Shown: positions 1-12,390, numbered from the stretch's first letter. The stretch is 64,000 nucleotides of DNA from Steromphala cineraria (GCA_916613615.1 OU744723.1:68715226-68779225), one strand, 5' to 3'. The notes: generated by a model not told the origin, from the sequence alone. Program-made: numbers and translations.

Positions 1-351
1 AATCAACAGTTACCATAAAGGTTTTAACACATTAGTCGATGTTTTTTATTTAACTCACTCTGCAGATTCTATTTCTACCGCCATCTTGATTTAGAGTCTC
101 GTGAAGTCTCGCCAGACTCCGTCTGTACTTGATTGGGTAGATATCGCCCTTCCCAGCGCACGCTACAACGATCGCTGGAAGCTGGCTGCACTTTTCAACA
201 CCTGCTGTATTATATGTGATAAATTGGTAACCGTTGACAGCAGCAGATCGCGCCACTTTAAGTTGCATTCCTTGGGCAGTTTTATCTCTCTTTTTTTTAT
301 CAATGGGTTCTAACTCGGATTTACCGTATTTAACGTGAATGAAAAACTGAA
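1..351 (-). repeat. Duplicated SMU1 5' region, copy A (promoter, 5' UTR, exon 1, start of intron 1)
   Basis: Positions 1-351 align to 59240-59594 with a few substitutions and small indels, by eye roughly 90% or more. The match covers the start of intron 1, the coding exon, the 5' UTR and upstream sequence. It stops at a TTAA, which in the other copy is the left border of a transposon. Divergence of this size could be an old duplication or two haplotypes. Confidence 0.8.
59..84 (-). CDS. SMU1: SMU1 copy A, first coding exon (gene continues off the left edge)
   Basis: A 26-bp coding exon reads M-A-V-E-I-E-S-A followed by the split codon GA, then a consensus GTGAGT donor. It is the same exon as the one at 59298-59323, which joins in frame to recognisable SMU1 LisH sequence. 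SMU1 is a WD40 protein of the spliceosomal B complex that starts with a short acidic peptide before its LisH domain. The ATG follows CAAG, a reasonable initiation context. Everything downstream lies left of position 1, so whether this copy is complete cannot be judged. The exon alone would be too short to identify; the call rests on near-identity with the second copy and its flanks. Confidence 0.72.
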
Positions 352-1238
352 AAAACTTTTAAGGTTTAATATCATTCATTATACAGTTCAAGTTTGCTAC
401 TTTGTTAAAGGTCACTTTTCTATTTCCGAACAAATTAATCAATCAAACGTTGTTTAAATATTTTACAAAAATGGTTTACATCCACACACTCAGGGAACAT
501 CCATACAAAACCAAAACGATGTTTAAAAAGGATAGATTTTACAAAATATGCCCAGTTTTTAACACCTTTCGTACATAATTCAAGCATGATTTCAAAACAT
601 ATTTTTTAAACATGATTATATGAACGTTGTAATTTAAACCAATGCTTTACAATTCTAACAAATCGGTTAATATATAAGGGGTATCTTCCAAGTTCCCCGT
701 AGACAGCAGCATTTGTTGATTTTGATTGGACTTTTAAAATTCGATTAAGAAATTTTAGGTGAATTCGTTCTATTTCTGTAGCAAATGTTGTTCCCCAAAC
801 TTCACAGCCATAGTTCATGGTGCTTGAGACAAAGGCGTTGAACAACTGACAGCAAGTATGTGGCGTGAATTCTCCTTTACGAAGGTTAACAAACAACACA
901 TTCATTGCCTTTAAACCTTTACCGGCGAGTGACTTCTTAAAATTTCCGTTTGACGCGATCATATTTCCAAGATATTTGAATTCGGTGACTACATCCAAGT
1001 TTTCATTATCAATTTACCATGAATCTGTTGATGTTGTTCTTCTTTTTTTCAAATACCATGGCCTTAGTTTTCTTCACATTGATGGTTAATCCCCATTTTT
1101 TACAATATGCGTCCAGACTGTTTATAAGATTTTGCAAACCTTCAGCAGAATGTGACAATAGGACCATGTCGTCAGCAAAAAGGATTAAAAACAAATTTAC
1201 ATTACGAAGCATGATTCCATCGTTTGCGTTGTCTTTAA

Positions 1239-2622
1239 ACATCAACTAACCTCGACCTTACCACTTCTCGATTTTCAAAGATTTTTCAAAAAAATAAAAG
1301 CTGGACTTAATTTTTGTTAATTTGTCCAATAAACACCTTTAATTAGCCTTTCATTTAGCTGATACCCCAATAGTCAGACGTCCCAATAGTCAGACGACTC
1401 AGTTGTCAGACAAAGGAGTTGGAGTAGACCAAACGCTCACCTATTGTTACAATTGACCAGTCCTAATTAATCCTGAGATACCGGGAATCATTAGGAGTTG
1501 AAATAAAGCTTTGTATTCTAGATATTTTGTTAACGTTTTAAAAACATTAACTTGTTATATATTTTTTCAAGATCATTCTCGAAAAACTCTATCTTTGCTA
1601 TACCATTCCTTCTGTACAATGGTTCATTTTGGTAATTTATTTAATGATTATATACTCATCAATTGAATAACTCTTCATAAAAGGTTTCTTAATGTAATTT
1701 TGCTAAATCGTAGAAACAAAATCTCAAAAAGTTCATTCCAATGTTGGTTGTATATTGTTTTAAGTATTGCAAGGTATATGAAAGATAAACAATATTAATT
1801 ATATACAATACTAGAATTAACATTATTACTTATAAACATTATTATCTATTAAATTTTAATTTAAAACATATCTTTTTTTGTCATTGTACAATCTTTCTTA
1901 CCAACTGGCAACAAAAAGTGGAAAATGAGTTGGGTTCAACTCAAGGAAGGATCCATTTCTGTCATTTTTGGCCTTGCTGTCTAACAAGTGGGGTATTCAT
2001 TGGAAGGTTCCATTTTCTTGATGGGTAACAGCCTTAGTTTAATCTGCTTAATTAAGTGTCTGAAAAGTGAGATGTGTGACAAATGGGGCGCCCCCTTCAT
2101 TTACACAGCGTAATTATCGGCTGTGAAAAACCCACCTGGGTTAGGGGCCATAAAACTCGCGCGGGTGTGACGTAATATACAGACTATACAGAGTAACGCA
2201 TCATTATTTCAATTGAAATACCGTCTAAATAATTGTTTAATTACCATTGATGTGGATATCTGTTTTACACCAAATGCTTAGTAGTGTTACGTCGTCAAAT
2301 TGTTTATCTAACTGAGTGGAAAACATTTTCTGAAAATCGTTAATTATTAGTTTTTTTCCCTGTGGTATTGTAACGATAGATGTACATATAACGAGGCTGA
2401 TTCTGTTTATGACGTCACAAAATGGGGGCGTGACCAGTCATGCATTCACTTGTTTGTTGTCAGATATGTCTAAGCGGCCCATCAAAAGTGGCTTTCGAAA
2501 ACAACTTTCATTACCAAACTAAACATATTTGAGTAGCGACCGTTAACGCACTATACAAGATTGTAATCAGACTTTCTATATTCCAAAGAAAATAATTAAA
2601 TATTTTTGTGGTTATGTGAACT
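1239..2622. mobile_element. TTAA-target non-autonomous DNA transposon inserted in the LINE (1,384 bp)
   Basis: TTAA at 1235-1238 and 2623-2626 flank this block. Removing the block and one TTAA fuses the LINE reading frame exactly (L-E-D-L-E-Q-E-L-K-D-N). The ends are imperfect inverted repeats beginning AACATCAACTAACC on the left and AAGTTCACATAACC as reverse complement on the right. No long ORF is present. A shorter relative with the same termini lies at 5948-6298. TTAA duplication is characteristic of piggyBac- and Kolobok-type elements; which family is not determined. Confidence 0.85.
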
Positions 2623-2792
2623 TTAAGTTCTTGTTCCAGATCTTCAAGGAATAATGAGAACAATAGCGGTGACATGACTTCGCCTTGTTTGATCTCAGCT
2701 CCGATATAATGATTTCAGAGAGTGTAACACCTTTCTTTACACAAGACTTGACTTCACTGTACATGAATTTTATGATTGACCACATTTGACCC

Positions 2793-3127
2793 TTTATACC
2801 ATGTTTATATAATTAACACAGAAGCCCATTTCTGTACACACTGTCAAAGGCATTTGAAAGATCAAGAAAACAACAATGCAGTTTTCAGATAGCAATAGGG
2901 TGCAGGAGAAGGTAGGAGGACTCATGGTCATTGATCATATTTTTGAAAACTGCTTAGGGTTTATACCATGTTTATATAATTAACACAGAAGCCCATTTCT
3001 GTATACACTGTCAAAGGCATTTGAAAGATCAACAAACAACAATGCAGTTTTTCAGATAGCAATAGGGTGCAGGAGAAGGTAGGAGGACTCATGGTCATTG
3101 ATCATATTTTTGAAAACTGCTTAGGGT
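2793..3127. repeat. 167-bp tandem duplication inside the LINE RT
   Basis: Two direct copies with a 167-bp period (2793-2959 and 2960-3127), nearly identical, duplicating the segment that encodes the NAFDSVYRNG-like motif. One more break in this reverse transcriptase. Confidence 0.85.
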
Positions 3128-3305
3128 CATCTTCCGAAAATATATGTAATGGTAATGATATCTTATTAAATGAATTAGTTGATTAAAATTTTAATCACCA
3201 GCAATGTTATGATATTGCCCCGCCATATTCCAATGGCTTTACTGACCATATCATATTTATATTAAGTATATTAAGTACGTATATGGGAAAACATTATTCT
3301 CCCAT

Positions 3306-4335
3306 GTGGTATGTTTGCCTGTAATGTCTGATGCAAACTATCAAGAAAAGAATATGACCTTCTGGAAGGACTTCAAAAATACTTTTGTAAAAAGGTTCAA
3401 GGTTTTTCTAAACGCTCATGTTCGATCATTGCTAGGGATACCCTTGGTTTGTTGTCAATACAGGGTTACGTTGATCAGCGGTCTCTTCAGTTCTTAGGTC
3501 GATTGTGTTCTGCAGATTCTCATTTTGTTTCTAAGCAGATCCTCCATTTCAGACTATCCCAGCATAAATGTGATGGAATCTCACAAAGGCAGGAAAGATG
3601 TAAATACTCACATATTTTTCATATGTTGGAACTATGTTTCAAGTATGGTCTTTCACGTGACATTGACTCCTTTAATAATTCCTCAACATTTACAGACAAA
3701 AAGGTTTGGTCAACACGTGTAAAGCAGCAGGTATATAACTTTGATGTACATATTACTATATGTGAAATTGATTATAGGCAAAGCCTACATAGATATTCAA
3801 TCTTACGACAGCCAAAAGTTAACAAACTATGGTTGACTGCTCTAGCTCATCCTGATTGTTTTTATGACATTGTATTCCTAATACGTGTTAGCACATTACT
3901 TATCCAATCACAAGAATGTATCTGCTGTACATATGCTTACGATATTGTTAAGCACATCATTCTATTTTGCCCCCAGACTCAATGTTTACGTGACCAACTG
4001 TTTAATTTTCTTGTTGATACCCTAGATGTTGAAACTTTTGTCAGTGTGTGGGATGATGATGATGATGTTTTTCTTATGTTTTTACTTGGTGGCTCGCCAA
4101 ATGGAAAAATAGACAATCTTGACATGAATGTTTGGTTAAAATGTATAAAAATGATAAGTAAAACTGTAAGAATGTGACAGAAATACTTTGCAAATTGTTT
4201 CTAAATGCTGTACATGTATCTATTGAATTGTACATATATATTACATATTCATTTTCTGACATGTAAACTGTGAACTTCATTTATACACATTTGTATCTTC
4301 AAATTGGAGGAAATAAAGAATATCTATCTATCTTA
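3306..4335 (+). mobile_element. 3' end of a second LINE, C-terminal coding region with TATC tail
   Basis: The plus strand has a 242-codon open frame at 3449-4177 containing YVDQRSLQFLGRLC-like and RVSTLLIQSQECICC...IILFCPQT-like segments. The latter resembles the cysteine/histidine C-terminus after the RT in molluscan non-LTR elements. Upstream coding (3306-3440) is in another frame, so a frameshift near 3440-3460 is likely. The unit ends with AATAAA at about 4311 and a TATCTATCTATC tail at 4321-4333, a normal LINE 3' end. It is on the opposite strand to the RT fragment at 606-3127, so the two are separate insertions. No intact RT remains. Confidence 0.7.
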
Positions 4336-4339
4336 ACAT

Positions 4340-5180
4340 ACTGATGATAAGATGGTAATACATGTTTTAAATTGCATGAATTAAAATCACCGAGTATGAA
4401 TTTTGGTGCCTTATATCTCCCTAATATCTCCATATAAGGGAGATATTAGGGTCTAATCTTGTTTTAATGATAAACGCTTTTGTGATATTTAAGATGTGGT
4501 TTATTTATACATTTGCCTTAGGGTCTTTAAGTAGACCTTTCGTGTTAATTTCGTAAAGCTTGGTGTTTGTTTTGGAATGATACAAGTTCTCGATTTTTGA
4601 AATGAATAGTTCTAAAATTCATTAGAAGTCGAATTTTGAAAATTTCTGAAACCTCGCCAACGCTGGAGACGTATGATCTAATAATTTATCTTATTTTCAA
4701 ACTATTACAAGCAATATAAACCCCATTCGTAACTAGGCCTATTCTTTTTTAAATTGAGGGTTGAAAATGACAAAAATCATGCAGTTTTCAGAAGTTGATA
4801 AAAATCGTAATGACAACCGAGAAACACTCCAGGACCATAGACGGATGTAACCAGAGCTCATATATAATCATCGGTCACCTAAAATTGACATATTGATAAT
4901 TTCCAGGGATATATATATATCGATAATAACGTCGGGATAAGCATGTAATAACGAGGATATCTGAAATTGATAAGCTCTCAAGACTGATCACCGATTGTAC
5001 GATTCAAAGAAGTTTCATGACTTATGACACTTTATCCATACCTTCCTATTAATGAACAATCTTAGATGCAGATTTATGTGAAGGCTGACAGGTAAGAAGG
5101 TAAGCTTTATTTTGGATGGCAGTTTTACTATACGTTACACTTATAAAAGGGGCATTTTCATACTTGATATCCTTCCCGGA
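4340..5180. other. Intergenic, no gene seen
   Basis: No coding signal. A short near-palindrome around 4408-4450 pairs two copies of a CTCCCTAATATCTCC-like sequence in opposite orientation. Otherwise AT-rich unique-looking sequence. Confidence 0.5.
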
Positions 5181-5190
5181 TGCCACATGT

Positions 5191-5455
5191 CAGTCTAAGT
5201 AAACCTAGCCTCAATACTAGCCGTTTCTCTCCGATATTGAGTCTAGAAAGTTCTAGTAGAGGATCGAGTCAGCCGACCTTTCTGCGACCTATGACCCTCC
5301 AACGTTATACGTGCGAAGGCAGACTATTGTGGCTTGGTAAGGTAAGTTCTGATTGGTCAATTCGATGCATGGGCTGATGCGACCCTCTACTAGACCTATC
5401 TAGACTCAATGTCAGAGTGAAACGGCTAATAATGAGTCCAGGTTTACTTAGACTG
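5191..5455. mobile_element. Long-TIR MITE with 9-bp target duplication, copy 1
   Basis: Begins CAGTCTAAGTAAACCTAG and ends with its inverse; the inverted repeats extend about 80 bp. It is flanked by the perfect 9-bp direct repeat GCCACATGT (5182-5190 and 5456-5464). The same family recurs at 33333-33603 and 54108-54372. A 9-bp duplication with long TIRs fits Mutator-like (MULE) or Merlin elements; no transposase is encoded. Confidence 0.9.
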
Positions 5456-5947
5456 GCCACATGTTTAGTTCCTGGCACTGTTTTATAGAATCTATCAGCT
5501 CATTGAAGTACAAACCAAGAAATCTTCAATAGTCATTAAAATCAGCCGGGTTCCAAGGAATACAAGTTTTAAAATATCGTTGCTACCTTGAAACGTATTT
5601 GTTCTGGTGTTCTGTGGTAGAGTCTATCATCAATTTTTAACTCTTTGGAATTCGTTTTTAAGTGGATACAGCGTGAAGGTTTCAGTTAGATTCTAGTATT
5701 CTCTTCTATCAAAACCTAACACAGTTTTGAGTAACATATTTAATTATTCAAGCGAAAATGATTTGAAGTAAGTTGAAGCCGTACTATAGACTAACCTGAT
5801 GTGAACTTTCAACGTTTTGTGAAAGCCTTTGGTTTTCCTAATCTTGAAGTGGTTGTGAATCGTACTGAGAGGTTATTGCTAGAAAACAGTTAGCTGAAAA
5901 GAGAATTCCTTCGTCAGCTTGAAATGATGAGTAAACTCTTGTCTTAA

Positions 5948-6298
5948 ACATCAACTAACCTCGACCTTACCACTTCTCGATTTTCGTTCAAAGATTTTTC
6001 AAAATAATAAAAGCTGGACTTCATTTATGTTAATTTGTCCAATGAACACCTTTAATTATCCTTTCATTTAGACAGCGTAATTATCGGCTGTGAAAAAACC
6101 ACCTGGGTTAGGGGCCATAAAACTCGCGCGGGTGTGACGTAAAAAACAGACTAAACAGAGTAACGCATCATTATTTCAACTGAAATACCAAACTGAACAT
6201 ATTTGAGTAGCGACCTTTAACGCACTATATACAATATTGTAATCAGACTTGCTATATTTCAAAGAAAATAGTGAAATATGTTTGTGGTTATGTGAACT
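5948..6298. mobile_element. Internally deleted copy of the TTAA transposon (351 bp)
   Basis: Flanked by TTAA at 5944-5947 and 6299-6302. It shares both ends and a CGTAATTATCGGCTGTG-containing interior with the 1,384-bp element at 1239-2622 but lacks about 1 kb from the middle. The paralogous position in block B, near 21784-21800, is an empty site, so the insertion is later than the block duplication. Confidence 0.85.
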
Positions 6299-7304
6299 TT
6301 AAGATATAGCTTGTGTGAGGTTAATTTCAACGTTTGGTATCACCTTATGGTCATGGTAACCTTGAAGTAGTGGTGAATCTTTCGGAGAGGTTTTCACTTG
6401 AAATACAGTTACCATATAATGAATTAAGGAAGCACTAGCTAGTCTTCTGATATTTTAGTGAACTCTCTCAAGCAATTGTTAAAGTTCAGATTTCAGAACT
6501 AGATTGATCGTGTTTTTGTCAAGTTATCAATCAGACATTCAAGACAGTTTATACTGTCTCGGGTTATTTTTAACAAAGGAACAATTGTTTTAAAGTTTGC
6601 TTCCTTTCCAAAAATGAACTCTTTTAAGGTTTTACTTCTGAGAATTTCCAGTATAACGCTTTGCTTTAAAAGAAGGACTTTGTAAGAGCTATATGTTTAA
6701 GGTAGGATCTCTAAAGTAATGTATAATAATTTTGTCATACCATAAAACGTTATTTGATGACGACATAACAATCATTAGCGAAAAAAGAACAAATCTAGAA
6801 TTATTAAAGAACATATGGCTAGATTCAAACCTTGAACCCTTTGCTCTTTAACCCGAATACAGATCTGTTGCATGGACCAATAAGGACTAGACGAAAAAGA
6901 GTGTGTGAATTCTCTTATATGTATTTGTATTTAAGCCTCTATATAAGGCAGAGAAGGAAACGCGAATTGCGAATAAAAAATATACATAGTGTAAATTTTG
7001 ACGGTCTATAAGTCTGAGAAAAGACTACTTTTCATTATTCTGCTAAGAGACATATATAGAATATATATACTGTAAATTTTGATAGTTGGTGGTCTATAGT
7101 TTGAGAAAACCCCTTTTTCATTATTCTGCTCTAAGAGAAATATCAGGGTCTCTTAAAGAGTAGAAGACCGAGGAGACGTGTTTTCTCCTTTACAGACATT
7201 ATATATGCTGTTATACAACATGCATGAAATAAAGTTACAATAAGTGTGTTGAATAACAAAGAATTTCCTTAAGAAAAGCTAAAATAGTATGCCATGATCA
7301 TGTA

Positions 7305-7565
7305 GGGCTTAGTGAGGTTCAATTCAAATAGTCTTAAAGACCATTTAAAATAATTTCATGAACATATTATTTTACCAAACCATGCTATTGAGAATAAAGT
7401 ATAACAATCGATTTCAATTTCATTTGTCTGCACATAAGGGCTTAGTGAGGTTTAATTCATATAGTCTTAAAGACCATTTAAAATAATTTCATGAACATAT
7501 ACTTTTTACTAACACCTTGCTATTTAGAATACACCATAAATATCGATTTCCATTTCATTTGTCTC
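7305..7565. repeat. 133-bp direct tandem duplication in the TRIM-A 3' flank
   Basis: Two adjacent copies starting GGGCTTAGTGAGGTT at 7305 and 7438. Block B has only one equivalent copy, near 25110-25240, so this duplication is private to block A. Confidence 0.75.
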
Positions 7566-8984
7566 TTAATTAAAAAGAAGTGAAGACAGTTTTGACAACT
7601 TTGGAAGTACCACTTTATTCCTCGCACACATTACTGGTTGAAGATTTTCATAAAAAAGATGCATAAAGGGCAACACTATAATAAAACACAAAATAGTTAA
7701 ATAAAAAACCCATTAGGAATCATTTACAAAATGTTTGTGTGAAATTCACTGGTTGTCACTTTCACAATAAAAGCATATTCCCGCAAGCATCATGCTATCT
7801 ACATGTATTATAAATGTTTGCACACAAGGCCATTTTATTGTTCAAATTGCTGGGTTTAACGACCGATTGACTGTGAATTATCATTATCTGGAACAGTCGC
7901 CATAAGATTTGCACAAACTTTGTATTTCACCACTTTCTTGTTGTTCAGGCCTACTCTAAAACGCATTCCATCTAACCCGACAATAGTTGGTTTTGGTTCA
8001 GAGCAGTCCGGGAATCAGGGTGTTTTGGCATTCCTTGTTACGCTTTCTCCCAGTAGTAACAGAATGGGCATATTTTAAAAGAACTTTTTCACAAAGGCAA
8101 TTTCAAAGTTGTAACCTTGAACTCTGACCTTTAATGTAAACAGTCCCGGTGGTATGATTAACAAATTATAAAAATATGACCTCTGAGGACAAGACATGAA
8201 TGTGAGATTTCAAATCCCGGTTTCTAATTTTTGAAATATTATTTAATAGTGAACATAAGCCATATTTTGTGAGCTTCAAGGTGGACAATAAATTGACATT
8301 TTTATTGGGAAAGACAATCTTGTCGTGAAAAAAATTGTTAACACTCATGATAAAGTATTTCCTTTCATCTAGGCTAAAATCATGAGCTCGCTATGACCTC
8401 GGCCCTTCACAAATAACATTGGGAACCATGTCAAGTTTTGGTAATTCTCCATATTTGATATATTCCTAATAAGAGCCTTATAGCCTTTTATCATATACTT
8501 GCTTATAAATACAGAGATTTTGAATGCACGATACACCCTTCGTCAAGTACCCTGTATCAGCCCGCAGGGCAGATAACCTGTATCAGCCCGTCGTCAAGGG
8601 CAAAAACCTGTATCAGCCCGTCGTCAAGGGACTTGAACCTGGAACCCTAGGCAACGAATGCAAAAAATAGATCGAAGTCGCGAGGAAGTTAGAGTTGTCT
8701 CCCTTTGTACAGCTGACGTTTGAACATGGTCGACATCGCAAAGAAAACGCTACAGTCACTTGCGGATAGGATTTGTCGGTTTGATACAATATAACTATAT
8801 CTAGAGAGAAAATTAGGCTCAAACGTCGCAAGAGGTGTATGCTCAGGAGCTTTGACTATCGGTTTGTGTCACTTAACATTTAGCAAAGTGGACTCTTATT
8901 TTAGATTCTAATGATATGAATTCAAATTTTGAAATGTAACAATTATTTCCGTTGTTTGTTTGGTAAGTATATATGATAAAAATA

Positions 8985-9120
8985 GTATAAAATGGGTATT
9001 TTCATATCACATTCTGTATCAGCCCTCGACCAATATCAGCCCTCGAGCTAAAGCTCTCGGGCTGATATTGGGGTCTCGGGCTGATACAGAATGTGATATG
9101 AAAATACCCATGTAATACTA
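8985..9120. mobile_element. Fold-back element
   Basis: Near-perfect palindrome: the left arm containing GGGTATTTTCATATCACATT returns as its reverse complement at 9090-9112, with inner arms built from CTGTATCAGCCC and CAATATCAGCCC motifs. Related CTGTATCAGCCCG motifs are repeated at 8545-8625. Likely a hairpin MITE. Confidence 0.7.
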
Positions 9121-9669
9121 TCTATATAATATAACAGTTATAATGCAATATTATGCTAAGTCGTGACTTTTTATTGAATTTAACCTTGGCAGATTGAAGC
9201 AAGACCCCCATGATATAATATATCTTGTAATATAATAAAATTCAATAATAATATCATAATGTATTGGTCCAGTTACAGGTCAGATTTCGGACCTTCGCCA
9301 TTTGTCTGTTTGCGCATGCTCGGATTCGTATTGGCCAAGCTTTTCTCGTATTGGCCCAGTTTTGCCTGTATTAGCCAAGGTTACCTGTATGGGTCCACTT
9401 GCCGAATTGTAAAGTCTAGGCCATGTAGATTGCATTAGTGCCATATAATTGATAGCTATTTGATTATGTGTGATATAAACTAAGTAAGAGAGTCATAGCA
9501 CAAACAATTTCTTATGTTTTCATGATAAAATGTGTTTAAGTGATCTAACAAAACCATTATACCTTGATTGTTAACATGTGGAAATAACTCCCTCTTGGTT
9601 TTAGGAGTCAGATAGGGATAAGAGTTCTTGAGACATTAGTGGAGAAAAGCTATAGACTGTTAAAGGGAT

Positions 9670-9790
9670 ATTCATATAGAAGTATCTGTCTTTTCTAAAC
9701 TAATATCGTGTTTATCTCATTGAGTGGGGTAGAAAGTTTATATTTTCTCGAGTGGTGAGAGAAACATGATATTTGTTAAGATTTGACAGT
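9670..9790. mobile_element. Degenerate fold-back MITE of the TTTATCTCATNGAGTG family
   Basis: Contains TTTATCTCATTGAGTGGGG and TATTTTCTCGAGTGGTGAGA, matching the arms of the well-preserved hairpins at 19575-19735 and 19984-20167; the second arm is eroded. The equivalent copy in block B is at 26200-26340, so this insertion predates the duplication. Confidence 0.55.
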
Positions 9791-9958
9791 AATATGGAGG
9801 CTTAATGTTACAATACAAAAATGAAAGTCTATACTTTGATATCTGATACACATTTGTTCTTTAAAGGTTGTTAACATCATACAGATTTTGATTTAGTTAC
9901 AATTTTACCAGATCAATCTGTTGTGGAAACGCTGGAAATTATAAATTCATCACTAAGC

Positions 9959-12390
9959 CTATCTAAATTGATACACATTCACCCCCTTCACTTGATTTGC
10001 AACATACTGGTTGTGTCCATCAATACACAGACCAAAGGGATATTCTACACCATCTGCTGCTGTGAGGATGTCTCCTATAAATTCCCCTTTGTTACTGAGA
10101 TGGACAACTTTGTGTGAAGAGAAGTCAGCTACAAGAATGTCTCCTCTACTGGTGGATGTGATTCCTTGTGGTTCTATAAGAGCTCTGTCTCCAGTCGGTG
10201 TGTACATCCACTCCACATGTCCAGTCTGTGTCAGACAGATAACAGACTTCAGATCATTGTCTGACACCAGGATAGAGCCTTGTCTGGTCACATGGATGAA
10301 GTTGGGATACATGAGCTTCCTGTAAGGTTCAGGCAGTGTCTGCAGTGATCTCATCACCCGTCCTTCCATGTCCAGGATATCTACAGCGGGAGGAGACCAG
10401 GAACCGGCAACTAATGTGGACTGATCCAGTACATCCAGACCATAATACTCCTTGTCAGTTGATATTGTAGAGTGAAGTTCCAGGTCAGGGTTAACATTGA
10501 CTGTTACAATCTGTCTAGAGGATGGAACAGACACAGCCACCTTGTTGTCATCCAGTACAGCAATACTCCAAGGAAAGTTATCTAACACCAGAGTGCTGCA
10601 TTGGTGTTTACCATTAAGTGTATAGATTGATTTGATTCTGTTTCCACTACAGTCAGTTACTACAGTTATTTTCCTGTTTCTAACATTCAACACGGCTACA
10701 TCCCTTATGTCACATGTGTCCCCCTGATTCAACTTTGCATCAACAACCCTCTGTAGTACAGGTCCAGCTGTCAGATCAACATCCATCTTCTCCACCTTCA
10801 CATCCATCTTATCAATTTCTGCTTTCAGTTGTTCAAGATCTTTTATAAAGCTGATGGTAGCTACATCTCTCCTGTCTTCTCTCTGTGTCTCTGTGACGTC
10901 AGATACAGCTCCTGATCCAGACGACAGATACATCTCAAACAGCTGCGCCTCATCCTCCAACTCCAGGGCCTGCTGGATGAACTGAGACTGCTGCTGGTAC
11001 GTCTGTAAACCTATCTGCTTCGCTTTTACCTTTGACCTCAGTTGACCTGTCTGTTCTCCTGATTGGTCCTCCAGTTTCTTCATCAGCTGATTTTTCTTTT
11101 TCTGAAGATGTTCCATGATGCTTTGAAATGATTTCTCTATTTCAGATTTGACCATCAACTTGTGGTCAGTTCCCTTATCAATCTCTCCCTCATAACACTC
11201 GATCTTAGTGTTACATTCCTCCATTTTTATCTGAAGTTTTTTCTGACGTTCCTGTAGTTGACCTTTGACCTCTGGCAAGATGGCCTGGATGGTGACGACA
11301 TCTTCACACTTCCGGTGACTGATGCTGCAACAAACTGTACATAATGGTTTCTTGCAGTCTGTGCAATATAGTTTCATTGTTTTGTCATGTTCTCTGCAGA
11401 TAAACTTTATTTTGATCTTCTGACCTGGGGGGGCTTCTGTCAAGTTGTTGACAATGTGATGACGTAGTGAAGGCATTTTCCTGTGCATCTTGAGACAGGC
11501 GTCACAGAAACCTGCTTCACACTCAGAACACCAATGTGTAGCTGGAGTTGTCTCCCCTTCTTCTTTGCAGGAAGAACATGTGACTGCCTCTGTTAACAGA
11601 GCAAAATTGTGCTTATTCATATTACACTATTGGCTTCAATGATGTACAAATGTGGCAATATAACACACTTGTTATGTCCGTTCAAGTAAAGTTGTACATA
11701 TGTTTTTTGTGTGTGTACTAGTTGTGAGAGTTTATTGTGTTTTCATGTACGAATTCAATAATGTTGATAATCTTCACATGCATGTCATTTATCCTTTAAA
11801 TCTTCTGATCCTTATCTTAAAACAAATTTTCTAGGATTTTTGGTTTACATTTGATTGTTGGTTTTTCAACAGTCACACCTTTTTTCACAGTCGTTTTTAT
11901 AAATATATTATTTAAAGATTACTCAATATGATTAGTAAATGCGTTGTTTTTATTGTGTTTCAAGGTACAATATTAATATTGCTATTACCTTTCAAAGATG
12001 ACAGACCATTAAGGATATTTGATTACAAAGTCTGTATTGCCTATTTAATGTTCAATGATTATCTGATTATTATTAGTGATCTAGAAACATCCTATCTTCA
12101 CAATTATTACCTTGTAGGGAGTCCATGAGTCCAGTTAGAAGCAGTCCTGGTTTTAGCTGCCCCGCCCAATCTTCTACAGGTCTGTCAGGGTGAGGCACTG
12201 GGGTCTCTTGTCTACATGTGGGACAGGGGATGGACTTGTTTCTCACAACTTCTACTTTTGTCTGCAGATATTTCTCCAGACAGTTCTTACAGAATGAGTG
12301 TTGACATGCGAGTGTAACTGGCTGCTGAAACACTTCAAAGCAGACACTGCAAGTCAGGTGGTTGTCCTTTAACTTGCCTGCTGTCGCCAT
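9959..12390 (-). CDS. TRIM-family E3 ubiquitin ligase, RING/B-box/coiled-coil/NHL (TRIM-A)
   Basis: Two coding exons, 12111-12390 and 9959-11589, join in phase (CAA G / AG GCA) with good GT and AG sites to give 636 aa. The ATG lies just after a TATTTTCAG acceptor, so a 5' UTR exon is expected upstream. Domains: C3HC4 RING at residues 14-59 (C14, C17, C29, H31, C34, C37, C56, C59); B-box-1-like at 98-138; B-box 2 at 158-185; coiled coil about 195-345; NHL-type beta-propeller about 370-636. This is the TRIM2/3/32/56/71-like architecture. RING TRIMs transfer ubiquitin through an E2 and the NHL propeller usually binds a target protein or RNA. Orthology to one vertebrate TRIM is not claimed. The second exon has an in-frame upstream ATG (11620) that splicing removes. 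Confidence 0.92.

Larger units (their letters stand above)
606..3127 (-). mobile_element. Degenerate non-LTR retrotransposon reverse transcriptase, interrupted by another transposon
   Basis: On the minus strand, 2640-3127 encodes the front of an RT domain (a DLSNAFDSVYRNGLL-like palm motif and GEVMSPLLFSLFLEDLE-like motifs). 1009-1235 encodes the catalytic motif FADDMVLLS and the start of the thumb. 606-998 encodes the post-RT region with typical LINE sequence such as FVSSTMNYGCEVWG. The two lower pieces are offset by one extra T near 1004-1008. The upper piece has stops and a tandem duplication. The gap between upper and lower parts is exactly a TTAA-flanked insertion. No endonuclease domain is visible, so the copy is truncated and inactive. 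The LINE clade is not assigned. Confidence 0.85.

Noticed and set aside
50..268. Minus-strand 72-codon ORF shared with 59214-59489, first taken as a conserved small gene
   Set aside because: The conservation is explained by the duplicated SMU1 5' UTR and exon 1; the ORF is in another frame from the M-A-V-E-I-E-S-A exon and runs through its donor site.
10011..10325. Plus-strand ORFs opposite the TRIM second exons (also 26498-26834 and 27156-27512)
   Set aside because: Antisense shadows of the TRIM NHL and coiled-coil coding sequence.
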